Positions 9,947 through 20,334 of a stretch of DNA of 64,000 nt are shown here, piece by piece. Below the pieces are notes generated by a model, which was not told the DNA's origin, made no database searches, and was given only the letters and a program-made list of their open reading frames with translations. The position numbers and the translations under genes were made by a program. The stretch lies in contig NZ_JABAOB010000001.1 of NCBI RefSeq assembly GCF_012726295.1, positions 930,001 to 994,000 on the forward strand, given 5' to 3'. How positions within the stretch are numbered: the stretch's first letter is position 1; each line of letters opens with the position of its first letter. The DNA comes from Chitinophaga sp. Ak27 (GTDB lineage: Bacteria; Bacteroidota; Bacteroidia; Chitinophagales; Chitinophagaceae).

Positions 9947-10468
9947 TTAATTTTCGAGAAACCGGTGTAATGTTTTTTCTTTCTGTCGCCCTAAATGATA
10001 GGCACCCACGATACCTGCCATCAGCAAGATACCTGTGAGCTCTACCGCCGCCATGTAAGGGCCAAATAATGCCATCCCTACCGCCTTTGGATCTACTACT
10101 TTTATTGCTGATGGTGGCTGATGATTCTGAGATATCAGGAAAACCAGTTCTCCGAGGAGCACCAGGCAGAGTAAAGACGGGAATATCCAGATGCGGGGCT
10201 TTAACCACTGTTGCTCCTGTATGGCCGACTCTTTACCCAGGTTTAGCATCATCACAAAAAATATCAGTAATACCATGATGGCTCCCGCATATACGATCAC
10301 CTCCAGCGCGGCAATGAAGGGCGCGCCATAGAGATATAACACCACGGCCACGGCTAACAACGATACCACCAAGTACAGCAAAGCATGCATGATATTATAG
10401 CGCGTAATGACCATTACCGTGGCAATCACCGCAATAGCGGCCGCTATGTAAAATGTAAGTCCCATCAT
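9947..10468 (-). CDS. nuoJ: NADH-quinone oxidoreductase subunit J
   Basis: Membrane subunit of complex I, 173 residues with five predicted helices; it lines the channel next to NuoA and NuoK. The family signature is seen in [27 protein letters not shown] and in the helix with [19 protein letters not shown], which carries the conserved small/tyrosine region. Its start overlaps the nuoI stop by 4 bases, a classic coupled junction. It is followed by nuoK after 5 bases. Confidence 0.95.
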   Translation of the reverse strand: MMGLTFYIAAAIAVIATVMVITRYNIMHALLYLVVSLLAVAVVLYLYGAPFIAALEVIVYAGAIMVLLIFFVMMLNLGKESAIQEQQWLKPRIWIFPSLLCLVLLGELVFLISQNHQPPSAIKVVDPKAVGMALFGPYMAAVELTGILLMAGIVGAYHLGRQKEKTLHRFLEN

Positions 10469-10980
10469 GGCAGTAAGCTTTTGACATCTACCGGCGGTTC
10501 TTCATTCCTGGCGTCGCCTTTATTTTTTCCCTGGATAGCCATCCCTGCTACCTTATAGTAATTATAGCCAGGATATTTTCCCTCGCTGTTAATCAGCAGG
10601 TCTTCTTTTTCATATACCAACTGCTGGCGGCTGTATTCAGCCATTTCAAAATCGGGTAACAGTTGTATCGCGTAAGTAGGACAAGCTTCTTCACAGAACC
10701 CGCAAAAAATACAACGGGAGAAGTTGATCCGGAAAAATTCAGGATATCGCCTGCCGGATTCATCTTCTGTAGATTGCAGGGAAATACAATCTACCGGGCA
10801 GGCCGCTGCGCAGAGATAACAGCCTACGCAACGCTCTCCCCCATCCGGATCACGGGTAAGCGCAATACGCCCACGCCAGCGGGCCGGCAGTGGCGCTTTC
10901 TGCTCGGGGTACTGATATGTTTCCCGCTTGTGAAACATATGCAGGAATATCAGCCACATACTTCTAACCAGACTAAACAT
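10465..10980 (-). CDS. nuoI: NADH-quinone oxidoreductase subunit I (2x[4Fe-4S])
   Basis: Peripheral-arm ferredoxin-like subunit that passes electrons from NuoG to NuoB. It has 171 residues and two complete tetranuclear cluster motifs: [12 protein letters not shown] (about residues 52-63) and [12 protein letters not shown] (about 91-102). Each is the CxxCxxCxxxCP pattern. The N-terminal amphipathic segment ([18 protein letters not shown]) would seat it on the membrane arm. It overlaps nuoJ by 4 bases and follows nuoH after 11 bases. Confidence 0.97.
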   Translation of the reverse strand: MFSLVRSMWLIFLHMFHKRETYQYPEQKAPLPARWRGRIALTRDPDGGERCVGCYLCAAACPVDCISLQSTEDESGRRYPEFFRINFSRCIFCGFCEEACPTYAIQLLPDFEMAEYSRQQLVYEKEDLLINSEGKYPGYNYYKVAGMAIQGKNKGDARNEEPPVDVKSLLP

Positions 10981-10991
10981 TGTTTTCTGTT

Positions 10992-11942
10992 TTAATTATT
11001 TAACCAAAGTTTGATCGCTGCCGTTACCAGCAGGTTCAGGATGGATAAGGGAAATAGTACCTTCCATCCATATTCCATCAGCTGATCATACCGCGGCCTT
11101 GGCATAGAAGCCCTGAACAGGATGAAGAGCAGGATGAAGCAAAAAGTTTTTATCGCAAACCATATAACCGGCGGAAGGAAGGCAGGGCCCAGCCAGCCGC
11201 CGAAATAGAGCGTTACCAGCATCCCTGATATCAGGGTAATGCCCAGGTATTCCCCGATGAAGAACATCCCGAACTTCATTCCGGAATATTCTGAGTGGAA
11301 GCCCGCTACCAGCTCACTTTCCGCTTCCGGTATATCGAAAGGCAGGCGGTGCGTTTCTGCCACCCCCGCCACGAGGAAGATGAGAAAACCCAGGAATTGC
11401 GGCACAATAAACCACATGGTTCGTTGTGCTTCCACGATCTCCCGCAGGTTAAAGGAGCCGCTCAGTACTACTACGCCCATGAGTGCCAACCCCATGAATA
11501 CTTCATAGCTAATCATCTGGGAAGCTCCGCGCATAGCGCCCAATAGGGCGTATTTGTTATTCGAAGCCCAACCGCCCAGCACTACGCTATATACCCCCAG
11601 CGATGACATGGCGAGAAAAAAAAGTAAGCCTATGTTTAAATCGGCTACAATGACATGTGGCCCAAAAGGCATTACCACAAAGCTCATCAGCACGCTGAGC
11701 ATCACTACGCCGGGCGCAAATACAAACACTATTTTATCTGCAAAGGGAGGAATCCAGTCCTCTTTGAAGAACAGCTTTAGTGTGTCTGCCAGCACGACTA
11801 ATAATCCAAACGGCCCTGCCCTGTTAGGTCCATAGCGGTCCTGCCAAAGCGCCAGCATCCGGCGTTCCACCCAGATCAGACCTGCGGCCGTGTTCAGAAG
11901 TGCAAAGAGTACTCCGCCAATGATCCACCAGAAGTTTGTCAT
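10992..11942 (-). CDS. nuoH: NADH-quinone oxidoreductase subunit H
   Basis: Membrane subunit that forms the quinone-entry chamber of complex I. It has 316 residues and about eight transmembrane helices. Family motifs are visible: [22 protein letters not shown] at the first cytoplasmic loop, then [20 protein letters not shown], rich in the conserved glutamates thought to couple quinone reduction to proton transfer. The length is near normal (about 320-350). It follows nuoG after only 4 bases. Confidence 0.97.
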   Translation of the reverse strand: MTNFWWIIGGVLFALLNTAAGLIWVERRMLALWQDRYGPNRAGPFGLLVVLADTLKLFFKEDWIPPFADKIVFVFAPGVVMLSVLMSFVVMPFGPHVIVADLNIGLLFFLAMSSLGVYSVVLGGWASNNKYALLGAMRGASQMISYEVFMGLALMGVVVLSGSFNLREIVEAQRTMWFIVPQFLGFLIFLVAGVAETHRLPFDIPEAESELVAGFHSEYSGMKFGMFFIGEYLGITLISGMLVTLYFGGWLGPAFLPPVIWFAIKTFCFILLFILFRASMPRPRYDQLMEYGWKVLFPLSILNLLVTAAIKLWLNN

Positions 11943-11946
11943 ATCA

Positions 11947-14640
11947 TTATACTTTTATCAGCTGCGGCACCTCTGCTATCTGCATGCCTGGCAGGCCTAC
12001 AGGTATTCCGGCTACCCCTTGCTGTAAGGTATCGTTAATAATCACCGGTAACGTATAGTGGTGACCGTTATCCATAAAATGCAACAGGTGCCCTTCTGTT
12101 ACCTGGAAGCGTTTGGCATCTTCGCTATGCAGCAACAGGTAGGGAGCGGGCATGCGTGCTGCAATACCGGGCGTATGAATGCTCAGTTCTTCCGATCCGA
12201 ATATATGGTAACAGGGTACCAGTAATAAATGTTCTTTGAGCGGCAGGTAGGGCTCGGGTACTTCCGTATAAAAAGGCGTATGCCCGTTAACATTAGGCTC
12301 AATCAGCCGTTTTCCTGCATTGCCGTCGTGCAGCGGACCACCGGTTTCTACCTGGTATTTGTTGACTGCCTGCACCGAATTCCATCCTGGTTGCCAGAAA
12401 AAAGGAATCATGGAAGAAGGGGGTTCTCCCCGGTATCCTTCCATGGTAAAGGATAGCGCGGTATCTTCATCCTCTGCCGGCTTTGGTTCACTTACATTTT
12501 TATTCGCCAGCATGGCGGTGCGACCGCTATATCGATGGGGCTCCCGCGGCACTTTCTGCCCGGCGAGGCGGAAATGAGCATCTGGTGTCAGTGTGGTGAT
12601 GCCGTCGAACTGTGGGTAGGTAGTCGCCATGTATTTCACTACGTCATCCAGGTGTTGCAGAGAAGATAAAGTAGTATGGCCACAAACAGCGGCTACCTGC
12701 AGCAGCCAGCGCCAGCTTTCCTGGACAGCGCTTGTTGGGGCAAACACCTGGAAGAAACGTTGTGCACGGCCTTCGTTATTCACCAGCGTGCCATCCGACT
12801 CTGCAAAGGTGCCTGCCGGCAGTATCACGGTTGCTTTTTCGGCCGTAGCATTATAGAGGTGATCCAGCAGGATCACATTTTTGATGTTACTGAAGAAGCG
12901 CTCTGCGCTGTGCTGGTTCAGGCGGCGATAAAGGTCATTTTCCAGGATGATGGCTGTATCTATACCGTTATTCAGTGCCCGTCCTAAAGCCGATTCCAAC
13001 CGATGCCCATCCAGCATTTCCAGTCCCACGCTATTGCACTCAGGTACCGTAAAGCTGAGCATGGCGTCAATACCCAGGTCATGCAAGGCCCAGGCTACAT
13101 TGGCGGCCGATTTGAGAATGGCTTCGCTGCCGCCGCCATAGCCGGCAATGATCAACGGATGGGCTGCTGTCTTCAATGTATTTGCAATGGTAGCAGCAAT
13201 GTCCCGCCCCTGCTCCGACATACCGGTTACTTCCGGAATAGCATCATTGAGCAGGTGGCTAACGGCATAGCCTATACGTGCAATATTATCAGGCGCTGTA
13301 TGCCAGGCGCCCTGAGCTATTTCATCCAGTTTGGTTTCCTGCACGCTGAGAATAAACAGGGGCCCCTTATCGTCTTGCACAGCTTCGCGTATGGCGGCAT
13401 CCTGCCAGGCAGCGAGATGCACCTGTTGCTGCGCTGCCGCTACCGGCATACGCCGAACTGCTTGCCGTACGGATAATGCCAGCATCGGCGCTGTATTTGT
13501 TACATCTTCTCCCAGGATCAGCACTACATCTGCTGCGGCAGCGTCCTGCAGAGAAGCTGCCCGCACAGGGCCCTGCCGGAGCAGGCGGAGTGATAATGAT
13601 ACCAGATCGTGATCGGCGGCTGATACGCCCAGGTAAAAATTATCTGCTCCTACCAACTCTTTCAATACCGCATTGGATTCCAACGATGCCCTCGGAGACC
13701 CGATGCCTATTGTTTTTCCCGGTACCATCCTGCGATGCACATGGTCCAGGATAGGGATACCATTGGATTGTTCGGCTGGCCCGTGGTATACCATAGGTGT
13801 TTTAATACGCTGGTCGCTGTTGACAAATTCGTAGCCATAGCGACCGCGGTCGCAGAGGAAATATCCATTCACGGCCGCATTAAAGCGGTTGGTGATCTGT
13901 CTTACTGCGCCATATCTTTCTCCTGCCAGGATATTACATCCCAGGCCGCAACCCTGACATACAGAGGCGGCAGACGTGAGATCCCATTTGCGGGTATAGT
14001 GCTGCTTGAGTGTTTTATCCGTGAAAACGCCAGTAGGGCAGATCTCTGCCAGGTTGCCACTGAACTCATTTTCCAGGATACCGTCCTGCTGGCGCCCGAA
14101 GTACACATGGTTATGCGCCGCAAATACATCCAGGTCTTTTCCGCCGGCGAAATCTTTATAAAAACGTACGCAGCGGTAACACTGGATGCAGCGGTTCATT
14201 TCATGGTTCAGGAATGGTCCGAGATATTGGTTGTTGTAAGTGCGTTTGGTGAAATGATAATCGCGGTAACTATGGCCTGTCATTACGGTCATATCCTGCA
14301 GGTGGCAGGCCCCGCCTTCATCGCATACGGCGCAATCGTGCGGATGGTTAATCATCAGCCAGCCGATCACGTGTTCCCGGAAGCTGCGGGCATCCTTATC
14401 GTCGATAGACATACGCAGCTGATCTTTTACCGGCTCCATACACGACATGATGATTCTGCCTTTGGTATCGTCTGCGTCTTTGAACACTTTCACCGCACAT
14501 TGCCGGCAGGCGCCCACGGCGCCCAACACGGGATGCCAGCAAAAGTAAGGAAGGTTCAAACCCAGCGACAGGCAAGCTTCGAGCAGGTTCTTCCCCTCCT
14601 TTACCTCGTAGTTTTTATTATCGATATTAATGATGGGCAT
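11947..14640 (-). CDS. nuoG: NADH-quinone oxidoreductase subunit G
   Basis: Largest peripheral-arm subunit of complex I, carrying several iron-sulfur clusters. About 897 residues from [13 protein letters not shown]. The N-terminal [2Fe-2S] domain has [15 protein letters not shown]. Next comes the HxxxC cluster site ([18 protein letters not shown]), then CIQCYRC, and CQGCGLGC at the molybdopterin-oxidoreductase-like domain. The long C-terminal half is weakly conserved, as usual. The frame is open to 14673; I chose 14640 because it matches family N-termini and gives a 14-base overlap with nuoF. Upstream ATGs at 14673 and 14664 cannot be excluded. A 308-codon open frame on the + strand here is a shadow. 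Confidence 0.93.
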   Translation of the reverse strand: MPIINIDNKNYEVKEGKNLLEACLSLGLNLPYFCWHPVLGAVGACRQCAVKVFKDADDTKGRIIMSCMEPVKDQLRMSIDDKDARSFREHVIGWLMINHPHDCAVCDEGGACHLQDMTVMTGHSYRDYHFTKRTYNNQYLGPFLNHEMNRCIQCYRCVRFYKDFAGGKDLDVFAAHNHVYFGRQQDGILENEFSGNLAEICPTGVFTDKTLKQHYTRKWDLTSAASVCQGCGLGCNILAGERYGAVRQITNRFNAAVNGYFLCDRGRYGYEFVNSDQRIKTPMVYHGPAEQSNGIPILDHVHRRMVPGKTIGIGSPRASLESNAVLKELVGADNFYLGVSAADHDLVSLSLRLLRQGPVRAASLQDAAAADVVLILGEDVTNTAPMLALSVRQAVRRMPVAAAQQQVHLAAWQDAAIREAVQDDKGPLFILSVQETKLDEIAQGAWHTAPDNIARIGYAVSHLLNDAIPEVTGMSEQGRDIAATIANTLKTAAHPLIIAGYGGGSEAILKSAANVAWALHDLGIDAMLSFTVPECNSVGLEMLDGHRLESALGRALNNGIDTAIILENDLYRRLNQHSAERFFSNIKNVILLDHLYNATAEKATVILPAGTFAESDGTLVNNEGRAQRFFQVFAPTSAVQESWRWLLQVAAVCGHTTLSSLQHLDDVVKYMATTYPQFDGITTLTPDAHFRLAGQKVPREPHRYSGRTAMLANKNVSEPKPAEDEDTALSFTMEGYRGEPPSSMIPFFWQPGWNSVQAVNKYQVETGGPLHDGNAGKRLIEPNVNGHTPFYTEVPEPYLPLKEHLLLVPCYHIFGSEELSIHTPGIAARMPAPYLLLHSEDAKRFQVTEGHLLHFMDNGHHYTLPVIINDTLQQGVAGIPVGLPGMQIAEVPQLIKV

Positions 14641-15901
14641 ATGGGCATTTTTTATCTTTGACATGTTGCTCAAAATCCTCCCGGAAATATTTCAGTGCGC
14701 TCTGCAACGGTTCCATGGCGCCGGGCGCCAGCGCACAGAAAGTATTTCCAGGTCCCAGCAATTGCGTATGTAATTGCAATTGTTCCAGGTCTGCATATGT
14801 TCCGTTTCCCTGTTCAAGGGCTAGTAATATTTTTTCCGTCCATGGCAGCCCTTCCCGGCAGGGCGTACAAAAGCCGCAGGATTCTTGTGCGAAGAAATGT
14901 TCCAGGTTATGAACGAATCCAACGGGACAGGTTTGGTCATCCAATACCACCATAGTGCCGGTACCCAGGCGGCTTCCGGCAGCAGCTACGCCGGCAAAAT
15001 CCATTTTCACATCGAGGTGGGCATCGGTCAGGAAATCCGTGGAAGCGCCACCGGGCAGTACGCCACGAAAGCGAAGGCCAGCTTTCATGCCACCGGCGTA
15101 TTCCTCCAATAATTCGCGCATCGTAACTCCCATAGGTAGCTCCCAGGCACCGGGCTTGTTGACCTTTCCGCTTACGCCATAAATTTTCGTTCCCCCGTCG
15201 GCGGTATAGCTCAGCGATTTAAACCAGTCGCCCCCGTTATTCATGATATGCGGGATGTAAGACAGGGTTTCCACGTTGTTAACAATAGTAGGTTTACCAA
15301 ACAGGCCGCTCACCTGCGGAAATGGAGGCTTGGCACGGGGTGTAGCGCGTTTGCCTTCAAGTGAATTGAGCAGCGCGGTTTCTTCTCCACACATATACCG
15401 GCCTACGCCGGTGTGCAGTTGCATGTCCAGCCGGAAGTCTTTACCGAGTATATTTTTACCGAGATAACCGGCATCATAGGCGTCGGCAATTGCCCTGGTC
15501 ATGATCTGCGCAGCCTCCTTATACGCCCAGCGCATAAAAACAAATGCCTGTGTAGCCTGTATGGCGTAGGCGGCAATGATCATCCCTTCCAACAGCTGAT
15601 GCGGATTGCCTTCTAATAGCCACCGGTCTTTGAAAGTACCGGGCTCCATTTCATCGGCGTTGGCAATCAGGTATTTGGGGCCGGTAACATTCATGGGCAC
15701 AAAGCTCCATTTCATACCGGTGCTGAATCCAGCGCCTCCTCTTCCTTTGAGGTTGGCATCTTTTACTTTTTCGGTTACTTCTCGGGGAGTCAGCTCCTGC
15801 AATACTTTGCGTAAGGCGCTGTAACCACCCACCGCTTCGTATTCCTTCAGCTGAAGGGCGGCTCCGGAAAGAGGAATATGTTGTGTAAGTGGTCGTTCCA
15901 T
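14627..15901 (-). CDS. nuoF: NADH-quinone oxidoreductase subunit F (FMN, NADH-binding)
   Basis: Site of NADH oxidation in complex I. From MERPLTQHIPLSG the protein has 424 residues, the usual size. Seen in order: the NADH/FMN site LKGRGGAGFSTGMKWSF, the NADEMEPGTFKDRWLLE flavin motif, GVGRYMCGEETALLNSLEG, and the [4Fe-4S] site ESCGFCTPCREG with a further cysteine in GNTFCALAPGA. The frame is open to 16117, but that part overlaps nuoE and shows no domain. The start at 15901 sits 2 bases after the nuoE stop. Confidence 0.97.
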   Translation of the reverse strand: MERPLTQHIPLSGAALQLKEYEAVGGYSALRKVLQELTPREVTEKVKDANLKGRGGAGFSTGMKWSFVPMNVTGPKYLIANADEMEPGTFKDRWLLEGNPHQLLEGMIIAAYAIQATQAFVFMRWAYKEAAQIMTRAIADAYDAGYLGKNILGKDFRLDMQLHTGVGRYMCGEETALLNSLEGKRATPRAKPPFPQVSGLFGKPTIVNNVETLSYIPHIMNNGGDWFKSLSYTADGGTKIYGVSGKVNKPGAWELPMGVTMRELLEEYAGGMKAGLRFRGVLPGGASTDFLTDAHLDVKMDFAGVAAAGSRLGTGTMVVLDDQTCPVGFVHNLEHFFAQESCGFCTPCREGLPWTEKILLALEQGNGTYADLEQLQLHTQLLGPGNTFCALAPGAMEPLQSALKYFREDFEQHVKDKKCPYAHH

Positions 15902-15903
15902 TT

Positions 15904-16368
15904 TTATAAATATTGATCCAGTATTTGTGGTAAATCTGCGATGGCTATATCCCGATACAGGTCGTTGTCTACCATCAGCGCCGGCGCATGATCGCAGGTA
16001 CCCAGGCAGGCATTGGGCAGCAGGGTAAAACGATCGTCGGACGTTGTTTGCCCGTAACCGATATGCAACAGGTCTGTCAGCGCCTGTTTTATTTTCGTAT
16101 AGCCCATTACGTAGCAACTGATACTGTCACAGAGCAGGATCACGTGGCGGCCCACCGGCCGGCGGAAAATGAGATTGTAAAAGGTGGCTACACTATCCAC
16201 TTCAGCGGTACTCATGTCGAGCATGGCGGCAATATCGGCCACACTTTCATCGGATATCCAGCGGCGTTGCTGCTGCACAATTTTAAGGGCTTCAATGCAG
16301 GCCGCCTTTTTTACCGGCACCTGTTGCAGCTCATGGGTGATTTGTTCTATTTCAATAGCAGAAAGCAT
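15904..16368 (-). CDS. nuoE: NADH-quinone oxidoreductase subunit E ([2Fe-2S])
   Basis: Thioredoxin-fold subunit that pairs with NuoF. 154 residues. The [2Fe-2S] ligands follow the family pattern: CDSISC (C-x4-C, about residues 80-85) and, about 36 residues later, CLGTC (C-x3-C). The N-terminal helical part (AACIEALKIVQQQRRWISDESV) and the VDSVATFYNLIF segment are typical. It lies 11 bases after nuoCD and 2 bases before nuoF. Confidence 0.96.
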   Translation of the reverse strand: MLSAIEIEQITHELQQVPVKKAACIEALKIVQQQRRWISDESVADIAAMLDMSTAEVDSVATFYNLIFRRPVGRHVILLCDSISCYVMGYTKIKQALTDLLHIGYGQTTSDDRFTLLPNACLGTCDHAPALMVDNDLYRDIAIADLPQILDQYL

Positions 16369-16379
16369 ATATGGTTTAA

Positions 16380-18125
16380 TTATCTGTCGATGTCTGCCAA
16401 TACATAATCCATTCCTCCCAGTATCGATAAAAGATCTGCCACGGTATATCCGCGGCTGATCAGCGGAATCATCTGCATATGCGGGAACGAGGGCGTTCGT
16501 ACCCTTACCCGGTAAGCAGCCGTGTTACCATCGCTCACGAGGTAATAGCTGTTCCATCCCTTAGTAGCTTCGGTACAGCTCATAGCTTCCCCGGAGGGAA
16601 TAACAGGTCCCCAGCTCACATTCAGGAAATGGTGGATCAGCGTTTCTATGTCCTGCATGGTGTTGGCTTTCACCGGAGGGGTCGCCAGCGGGTGATGCGA
16701 CTTATAATCGCCTTCGGGCATCCAGCTCATGCATTGTTCTATGATGCGGAGGCTTTGTCGCATTTCCTCCACCCGCACTACAGCACGATCGTAACAGTCG
16801 CCGTTCTGTGCCACCGGGATCTCAAAGGCAAAATTTTCGTACCCGCTATAGGGGCGCTTTTTGCGCATATCCCATTCCAAGCCACAGGCGCGTAGTCCCG
16901 GCCCCGTAACGCCCCACTCAATCGCTTCCTCCAGGGTATAGATACCAATGCCTTTGGTACGGGCTTTAAACAGGTAATTCTTCATCACCATGGCGTCATA
17001 TTCTTTCAGCTGTCGCGGGAAATATTGCAGGAAGTTTTTCACCAGCACTTCCCAGCCTTTGGGCAGGTCTTGTGCTACGCCGCCGATACGGAACCAGTTG
17101 GGGTGCATGCGGCCGCCGCAGATGGCTTCAATGATTTCGAAAACGCGTTCGCGGTCGGTGAACATGTAGAATACGGGGGATAACTGCCCCAGGTCCTGGG
17201 CGAAGGTGCCATACCAAACCAGGTGGCTGGCGATGCGAAACAGTTCGCAGAGCATCACCCGGATTACCTGTGCACGCAGCGGCACGTCGATACCTCCCAG
17301 TTGCTCTACCGCCAGGAGGTAGGCCAGGTTATTGTTAACGCCGCCCAGGTAGTCGATACGATCTGTATAGGGGATATATGTATGCCAGGACTGGCGTTCG
17401 CCCATTTTTTCCGCACCGCGGTGATGAAAACCGATGTCCGGCACAGCATCTACAATATCTTCGCCGTTGAGCTGGAGGATAATGCGTAAAACGCCGTGAG
17501 TGCCGGGGTGTTGCGGACCAATGTTGAGGAACATAAAGTCGGCATCTTCGCTATGGCGTTTTAAGCCCCATTCTTCGGGTTTAAAGCGCAGCGACTCCTG
17601 CTCCCTATCCTGCTTCTCATCATAGAGCTTAAATGGCCCCATTTCGGTAGCCCTGGCCGGATGCTCCTTACGGAGCGGATGCCCCTCCCAGGTAGCAGGC
17701 ATCAGGATGCGTTTCAGGAAAGGATGGCCGTGAAAGCGGATACCAAACATATCGTATACTTCGCGTTCATACCAGTTGGCAGCAGGCCAAACCGCTGTGA
17801 TGCTCTGGATGGCGGGGTATTCGCCGTGGAGGCCGGCTTTAAGGCGGAGGAATTCATTTCTTTCGAAAGAAAACAGGGTATATACGATGGTGAAGTCATA
17901 GGGTTTATGCCCGTTCTGCTGCTGTTTATACGCACGCTCATCGATGGCCGTGAGGTCATAGAGCATGCGATAAGGCATTTGTATTTCCGCTTTCAGGAAC
18001 TGTAGTATGGCCACAATATGCTCTTGTGGCGTCCAGAAGGTGGGCGTCCCATCCCGTGTAGCCTGAGGCTGAAAGGTGATATCACCAAAACGGGTGCTTA
18101 ATTCCGCTGCAATGCGCTCTGGCAT
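16380..18125 (-). CDS. nuoCD: NADH-quinone oxidoreductase subunit CD (fused NuoC-NuoD)
   Basis: One 581-residue protein combining two peripheral-arm subunits. Residues 1 to about 185 are the 30-kDa NuoC domain ([25 protein letters not shown], then GHPLRKEHP). Residues from about 195 on are the 49-kDa NuoD domain, with [14 protein letters not shown] carrying the quinone-contacting histidine region. It continues through [17 protein letters not shown] and ends [12 protein letters not shown]. Fused nuoCD is known from enterobacteria and several Bacteroidota. It lies 88 bases after nuoB. Confidence 0.97.
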   Translation of the reverse strand: MPERIAAELSTRFGDITFQPQATRDGTPTFWTPQEHIVAILQFLKAEIQMPYRMLYDLTAIDERAYKQQQNGHKPYDFTIVYTLFSFERNEFLRLKAGLHGEYPAIQSITAVWPAANWYEREVYDMFGIRFHGHPFLKRILMPATWEGHPLRKEHPARATEMGPFKLYDEKQDREQESLRFKPEEWGLKRHSEDADFMFLNIGPQHPGTHGVLRIILQLNGEDIVDAVPDIGFHHRGAEKMGERQSWHTYIPYTDRIDYLGGVNNNLAYLLAVEQLGGIDVPLRAQVIRVMLCELFRIASHLVWYGTFAQDLGQLSPVFYMFTDRERVFEIIEAICGGRMHPNWFRIGGVAQDLPKGWEVLVKNFLQYFPRQLKEYDAMVMKNYLFKARTKGIGIYTLEEAIEWGVTGPGLRACGLEWDMRKKRPYSGYENFAFEIPVAQNGDCYDRAVVRVEEMRQSLRIIEQCMSWMPEGDYKSHHPLATPPVKANTMQDIETLIHHFLNVSWGPVIPSGEAMSCTEATKGWNSYYLVSDGNTAAYRVRVRTPSFPHMQMIPLISRGYTVADLLSILGGMDYVLADIDR

Positions 18126-18213
18126 AGCGTATTAAGTTTTAGACGATGAGGGTAAATAATCTTCTGATTTCTTCCGGTAATTTATTTCATATAGCCATTA
18201 CTGTTAGTATTAT

Positions 18214-18852
18214 TTATATTTCATCAGGTGTTTTAAAATTGGTCATTTGTTGTCTTTTTTCGCGCAGGGTTTCTTTCATGGAAATTTTTTCCGGCCTTAT
18301 TACGCCTTGTTCTCCGATCACCCAGCTCAACGGCCTTTTTTCTTTACCTACGCTGTCACGCAGTAATACGAGTCCCTGCATAAACGCATCGGGGCGTGGA
18401 GGGCAGCCGGGCACGTATACATCAACCGGCAGAAATTTATCCACTCCCTGCACTACGCTGTAGATATCGTACATACCGCCGGAGTTAGCGCAGGAGCCCA
18501 TAGAAATCACCCAGCGGGGTTCCATCATTTGTTCATACAGCCGTTGAATAACGGGCGCCATTTTGATAAATACGGTGCCGGCAATAATCATCACATCGGC
18601 TTCCCGGGGTGTGCCCCGGATCACTTCTGCGCCGAAGCGGGCCATATCATACTTGGGGGTCATGGCGGTAGCCATCTCCACAAAACAACAGGAAAGGCCG
18701 AAATGAAAAGGCCAGAGCGAATTTTTCCGTCCCCATGCCAGCAGGCTCTCTACGGAAGTCAACATCACACTTTGCTGTATGACTTCTTCCATAGACGTAT
18801 TGCCGGATACTTTACCGGTTAGATCATTTGCATTAGTCAACCACCATTTCAT
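18214..18852 (-). CDS. nuoB: NADH-quinone oxidoreductase subunit B ([4Fe-4S] N2)
   Basis: Holds the terminal cluster N2 that reduces quinone. 212 residues. Cluster ligands are seen in [13 protein letters not shown] (tandem cysteines), [12 protein letters not shown] and [11 protein letters not shown], the complete family set. The C-terminus is about 30-40 residues longer than the shortest NuoB proteins and is basic ([11 protein letters not shown]). The start [11 protein letters not shown] at 18852 leaves 39 bases to the nuoA stop. Confidence 0.96.
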   Translation of the reverse strand: MKWWLTNANDLTGKVSGNTSMEEVIQQSVMLTSVESLLAWGRKNSLWPFHFGLSCCFVEMATAMTPKYDMARFGAEVIRGTPREADVMIIAGTVFIKMAPVIQRLYEQMMEPRWVISMGSCANSGGMYDIYSVVQGVDKFLPVDVYVPGCPPRPDAFMQGLVLLRDSVGKEKRPLSWVIGEQGVIRPEKISMKETLREKRQQMTNFKTPDEI

Positions 18853-18891
18853 ACGAAATTGATTTAGCTATGCCTGATTATTTTACTGCTG

Positions 18892-19374
18892 TTACGTAAG
18901 TGCCGGGGGTGTTGATGTCTTATTTTCCTGGTAATGGTGAATTCCTGAGGGATGCTTCCTTTTCATTTTTTTGTATGCGCGTAAAATTCTTTTCCCATCG
19001 GGCCCGAAGTCCAATGCACCGTTACGCCATTCGTAAATCAGTACTGCCAATAATATAACAATGAATATAGTTACGCCTATAAATCCAGTCCATCCTACTT
19101 CCTGATATGCAATGGCCCAGGAAATAATCAATACAGTTTCGATATCGAAGATAACGAACAGCATTGCTACGAGATAAAATTGGGAAGGAAACCGGAGTCT
19201 GGCAGATCCGGTGGAGATGATACCGGACTCATATGCTTCGCCGGTAGCACGATCTTTATGATGCTGACCCAGCACATAAGATAGACCCAGGATAGTACCA
19301 ATCAGTACCACCACGATAGCCGCATAGGCCAGCAACGGCCACATGGGCGTAATGTCAGAAACAGCGCTTTTCAA
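18892..19374 (-). CDS. nuoA: NADH-quinone oxidoreductase subunit A
   Basis: Three-helix membrane subunit and first gene of the complex I operon. 160 residues. Family features are the loop after helix 1 with YESGIISTGSARLRF, which is close to the canonical YECG/GxxxxRF motif but has a serine where many homologues have cysteine. Next is FYLVAMLFVIFDIETVLIISWA, the conserved acidic membrane helix. The C-terminal tail after helix 3 (about 25 polar residues ending STPPALT) is longer than usual. The 277 bases upstream to the CBS-protein gene presumably hold the operon promoter, but I see no clear TAnnTTTG box on the minus strand there. Confidence 0.94.
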   Translation of the reverse strand: MKSAVSDITPMWPLLAYAAIVVVLIGTILGLSYVLGQHHKDRATGEAYESGIISTGSARLRFPSQFYLVAMLFVIFDIETVLIISWAIAYQEVGWTGFIGVTIFIVILLAVLIYEWRNGALDFGPDGKRILRAYKKMKRKHPSGIHHYQENKTSTPPALT

Positions 19375-19651
19375 AGTGTTCGCCCTCCGAGCGATTTACT
19401 TAAAAGTCCGTTATGCCATGCTTTAGAAAAAAACCAGTAGTCTGCTTTCCAATCTACTGAACAGGTCTGCTATTAATGATTAACCAGATTGTAAACAAAA
19501 ATCAGCTAGTCTGTAAACCGCCATCTCACAGAGGGGCGCCGGATATATATCCGGCTCATAACATTTCATTTTCTTACTAACGGTAAAGACTCTATGAAAA
19601 TAAAGTTACTAAATCTACCGCGAATGAACAAAACTGTTTACACTGCGCTCA

Positions 19652-20095
19652 TCAGGTATGTGTACCGGTAATATAACACTCCAGACTGGTAATAATATAC
19701 CGCTGGTCATCGATAATAAACTTCACCACGTCACCGATAGAAATCAATCCTATCAGTCTTTCCCTATCATCTACCACCGGCAGGTGACGAATTCTTTTAT
19801 CTGTCATCAATGCCATGCAGTCTTCAATTGCATCGTCCTCCGTAACAGTGATAGGCCGCTCTGTCATGATTTCCCGGATTAATGTTTCCTTAGAGGCACG
19901 TCCCTTCAGGATCACCCGGCGGGCGTAGTCACGTTCTGAAAAAATCCCCAGGAAATGATCATTCTCATCTACTACAGTCAACGCACCTACGTTATGATCT
20001 ACCAATTTCTGAAGGGCCTCAAAAACGGTGTTATCAGGATTTATGGAGTATACTGCATGACCCTTAGCCTGCAGGATATTACGTACTTTTCCCAT
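19652..20095 (-). CDS. CBS-domain pair protein
   Basis: 147-residue soluble protein made of two CBS domains (about residues 10-70 and 78-135) that form one Bateman module. Motifs include ALTVVDENDHFLGIFSERDYARRVILKG and RHLPVVDDRERLIGLISIGDVVKFI, the usual strand-helix ends. Such stand-alone modules bind adenine nucleotides or NAD and sense energy charge; the partner is not evident from sequence. It is on the same strand as the nuo operon, 277 bases upstream of nuoA, so a link to respiratory control is possible but only inferred. Confidence 0.88.
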   Translation of the reverse strand: MGKVRNILQAKGHAVYSINPDNTVFEALQKLVDHNVGALTVVDENDHFLGIFSERDYARRVILKGRASKETLIREIMTERPITVTEDDAIEDCMALMTDKRIRHLPVVDDRERLIGLISIGDVVKFIIDDQRYIITSLECYITGTHT

Positions 20096-20193
20096 GGCAA
20101 GCTGCTTTTTAAGAAGTAAATAAATGAAAAACCACCATTTCTAAGTTACCATTTTTCAATGTTAAAAGCAAGGCAGTGTAAAAAGAAAGTTAT

Positions 20194-20212
20194 TTGTGTA
20201 AACAATACACAA
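20194..20212. repeat. Inverted repeat TTGTGTA-5-TACACAA upstream of the CBS gene
   Basis: A perfect 7-bp inverted repeat with a 5-base spacer (TTGTGTA, AACAA, TACACAA), about 100 bases upstream of the CBS-protein start. The form is that of a dimeric repressor operator, but no repeat of it is seen elsewhere in the window and no regulator is adjacent. It is separate from the long palindrome that starts at 20224. Confidence 0.35.
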
Positions 20213-20223
20213 TGAGTGAAAAA

Positions 20224-20332
20224 CAGAAGGCGGAAAGCAAAAAGCTATTGTGGGAGAATAACCAGAGCGATTTTTATTATTTGCTCTGGTTATTCTCCCA
20301 CAATAGCTTTTTGCTTTGCTTTCAGCCTTCTG
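20224..20332. repeat. Long intergenic palindrome, copy 1 (GCTATTG/CAATAGC family)
   Basis: Arms 20234-20268 and 20283-20317 form a perfect 35-bp stem with a 14-base AT-rich loop. Outside them, CAGAAGGC (20224) pairs with GCCTTCTG (20325) after a small mismatch. The element begins 2 bases beyond the stop codon of the beta-galactosidase gene (minus strand) and lies upstream of the CBS gene. It shares the AAAAAGCTATTG core with five other copies here. The stem with flanking T runs on both strands could terminate transcription of the beta-galactosidase gene (inference). Confidence 0.93.
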
Positions 20333-20334
20333 CT

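Noticed and set aside
9942..10208. N-terminal extension of nuoK
   Set aside because: Would overlap nuoJ by over 250 bases and adds arginine/glycine-rich sequence unlike a membrane subunit. The start at 9941 gives the family length.
13735..14661. 308-codon open frame on the + strand
   Set aside because: Antisense to the iron-sulfur region of nuoG, whose cysteine motifs are conserved. No independent evidence for coding.
15902..16117. N-terminal extension of nuoF
   Set aside because: Overlaps nuoE and carries no conserved residues; MERPLTQH at 15901 is the better start.
20224..20332. CRISPR array reading of the AAAAAGCTATTG repeats
   Set aside because: Copies are kilobases apart, each a single inverted repeat without spacers, and there are no cas genes.
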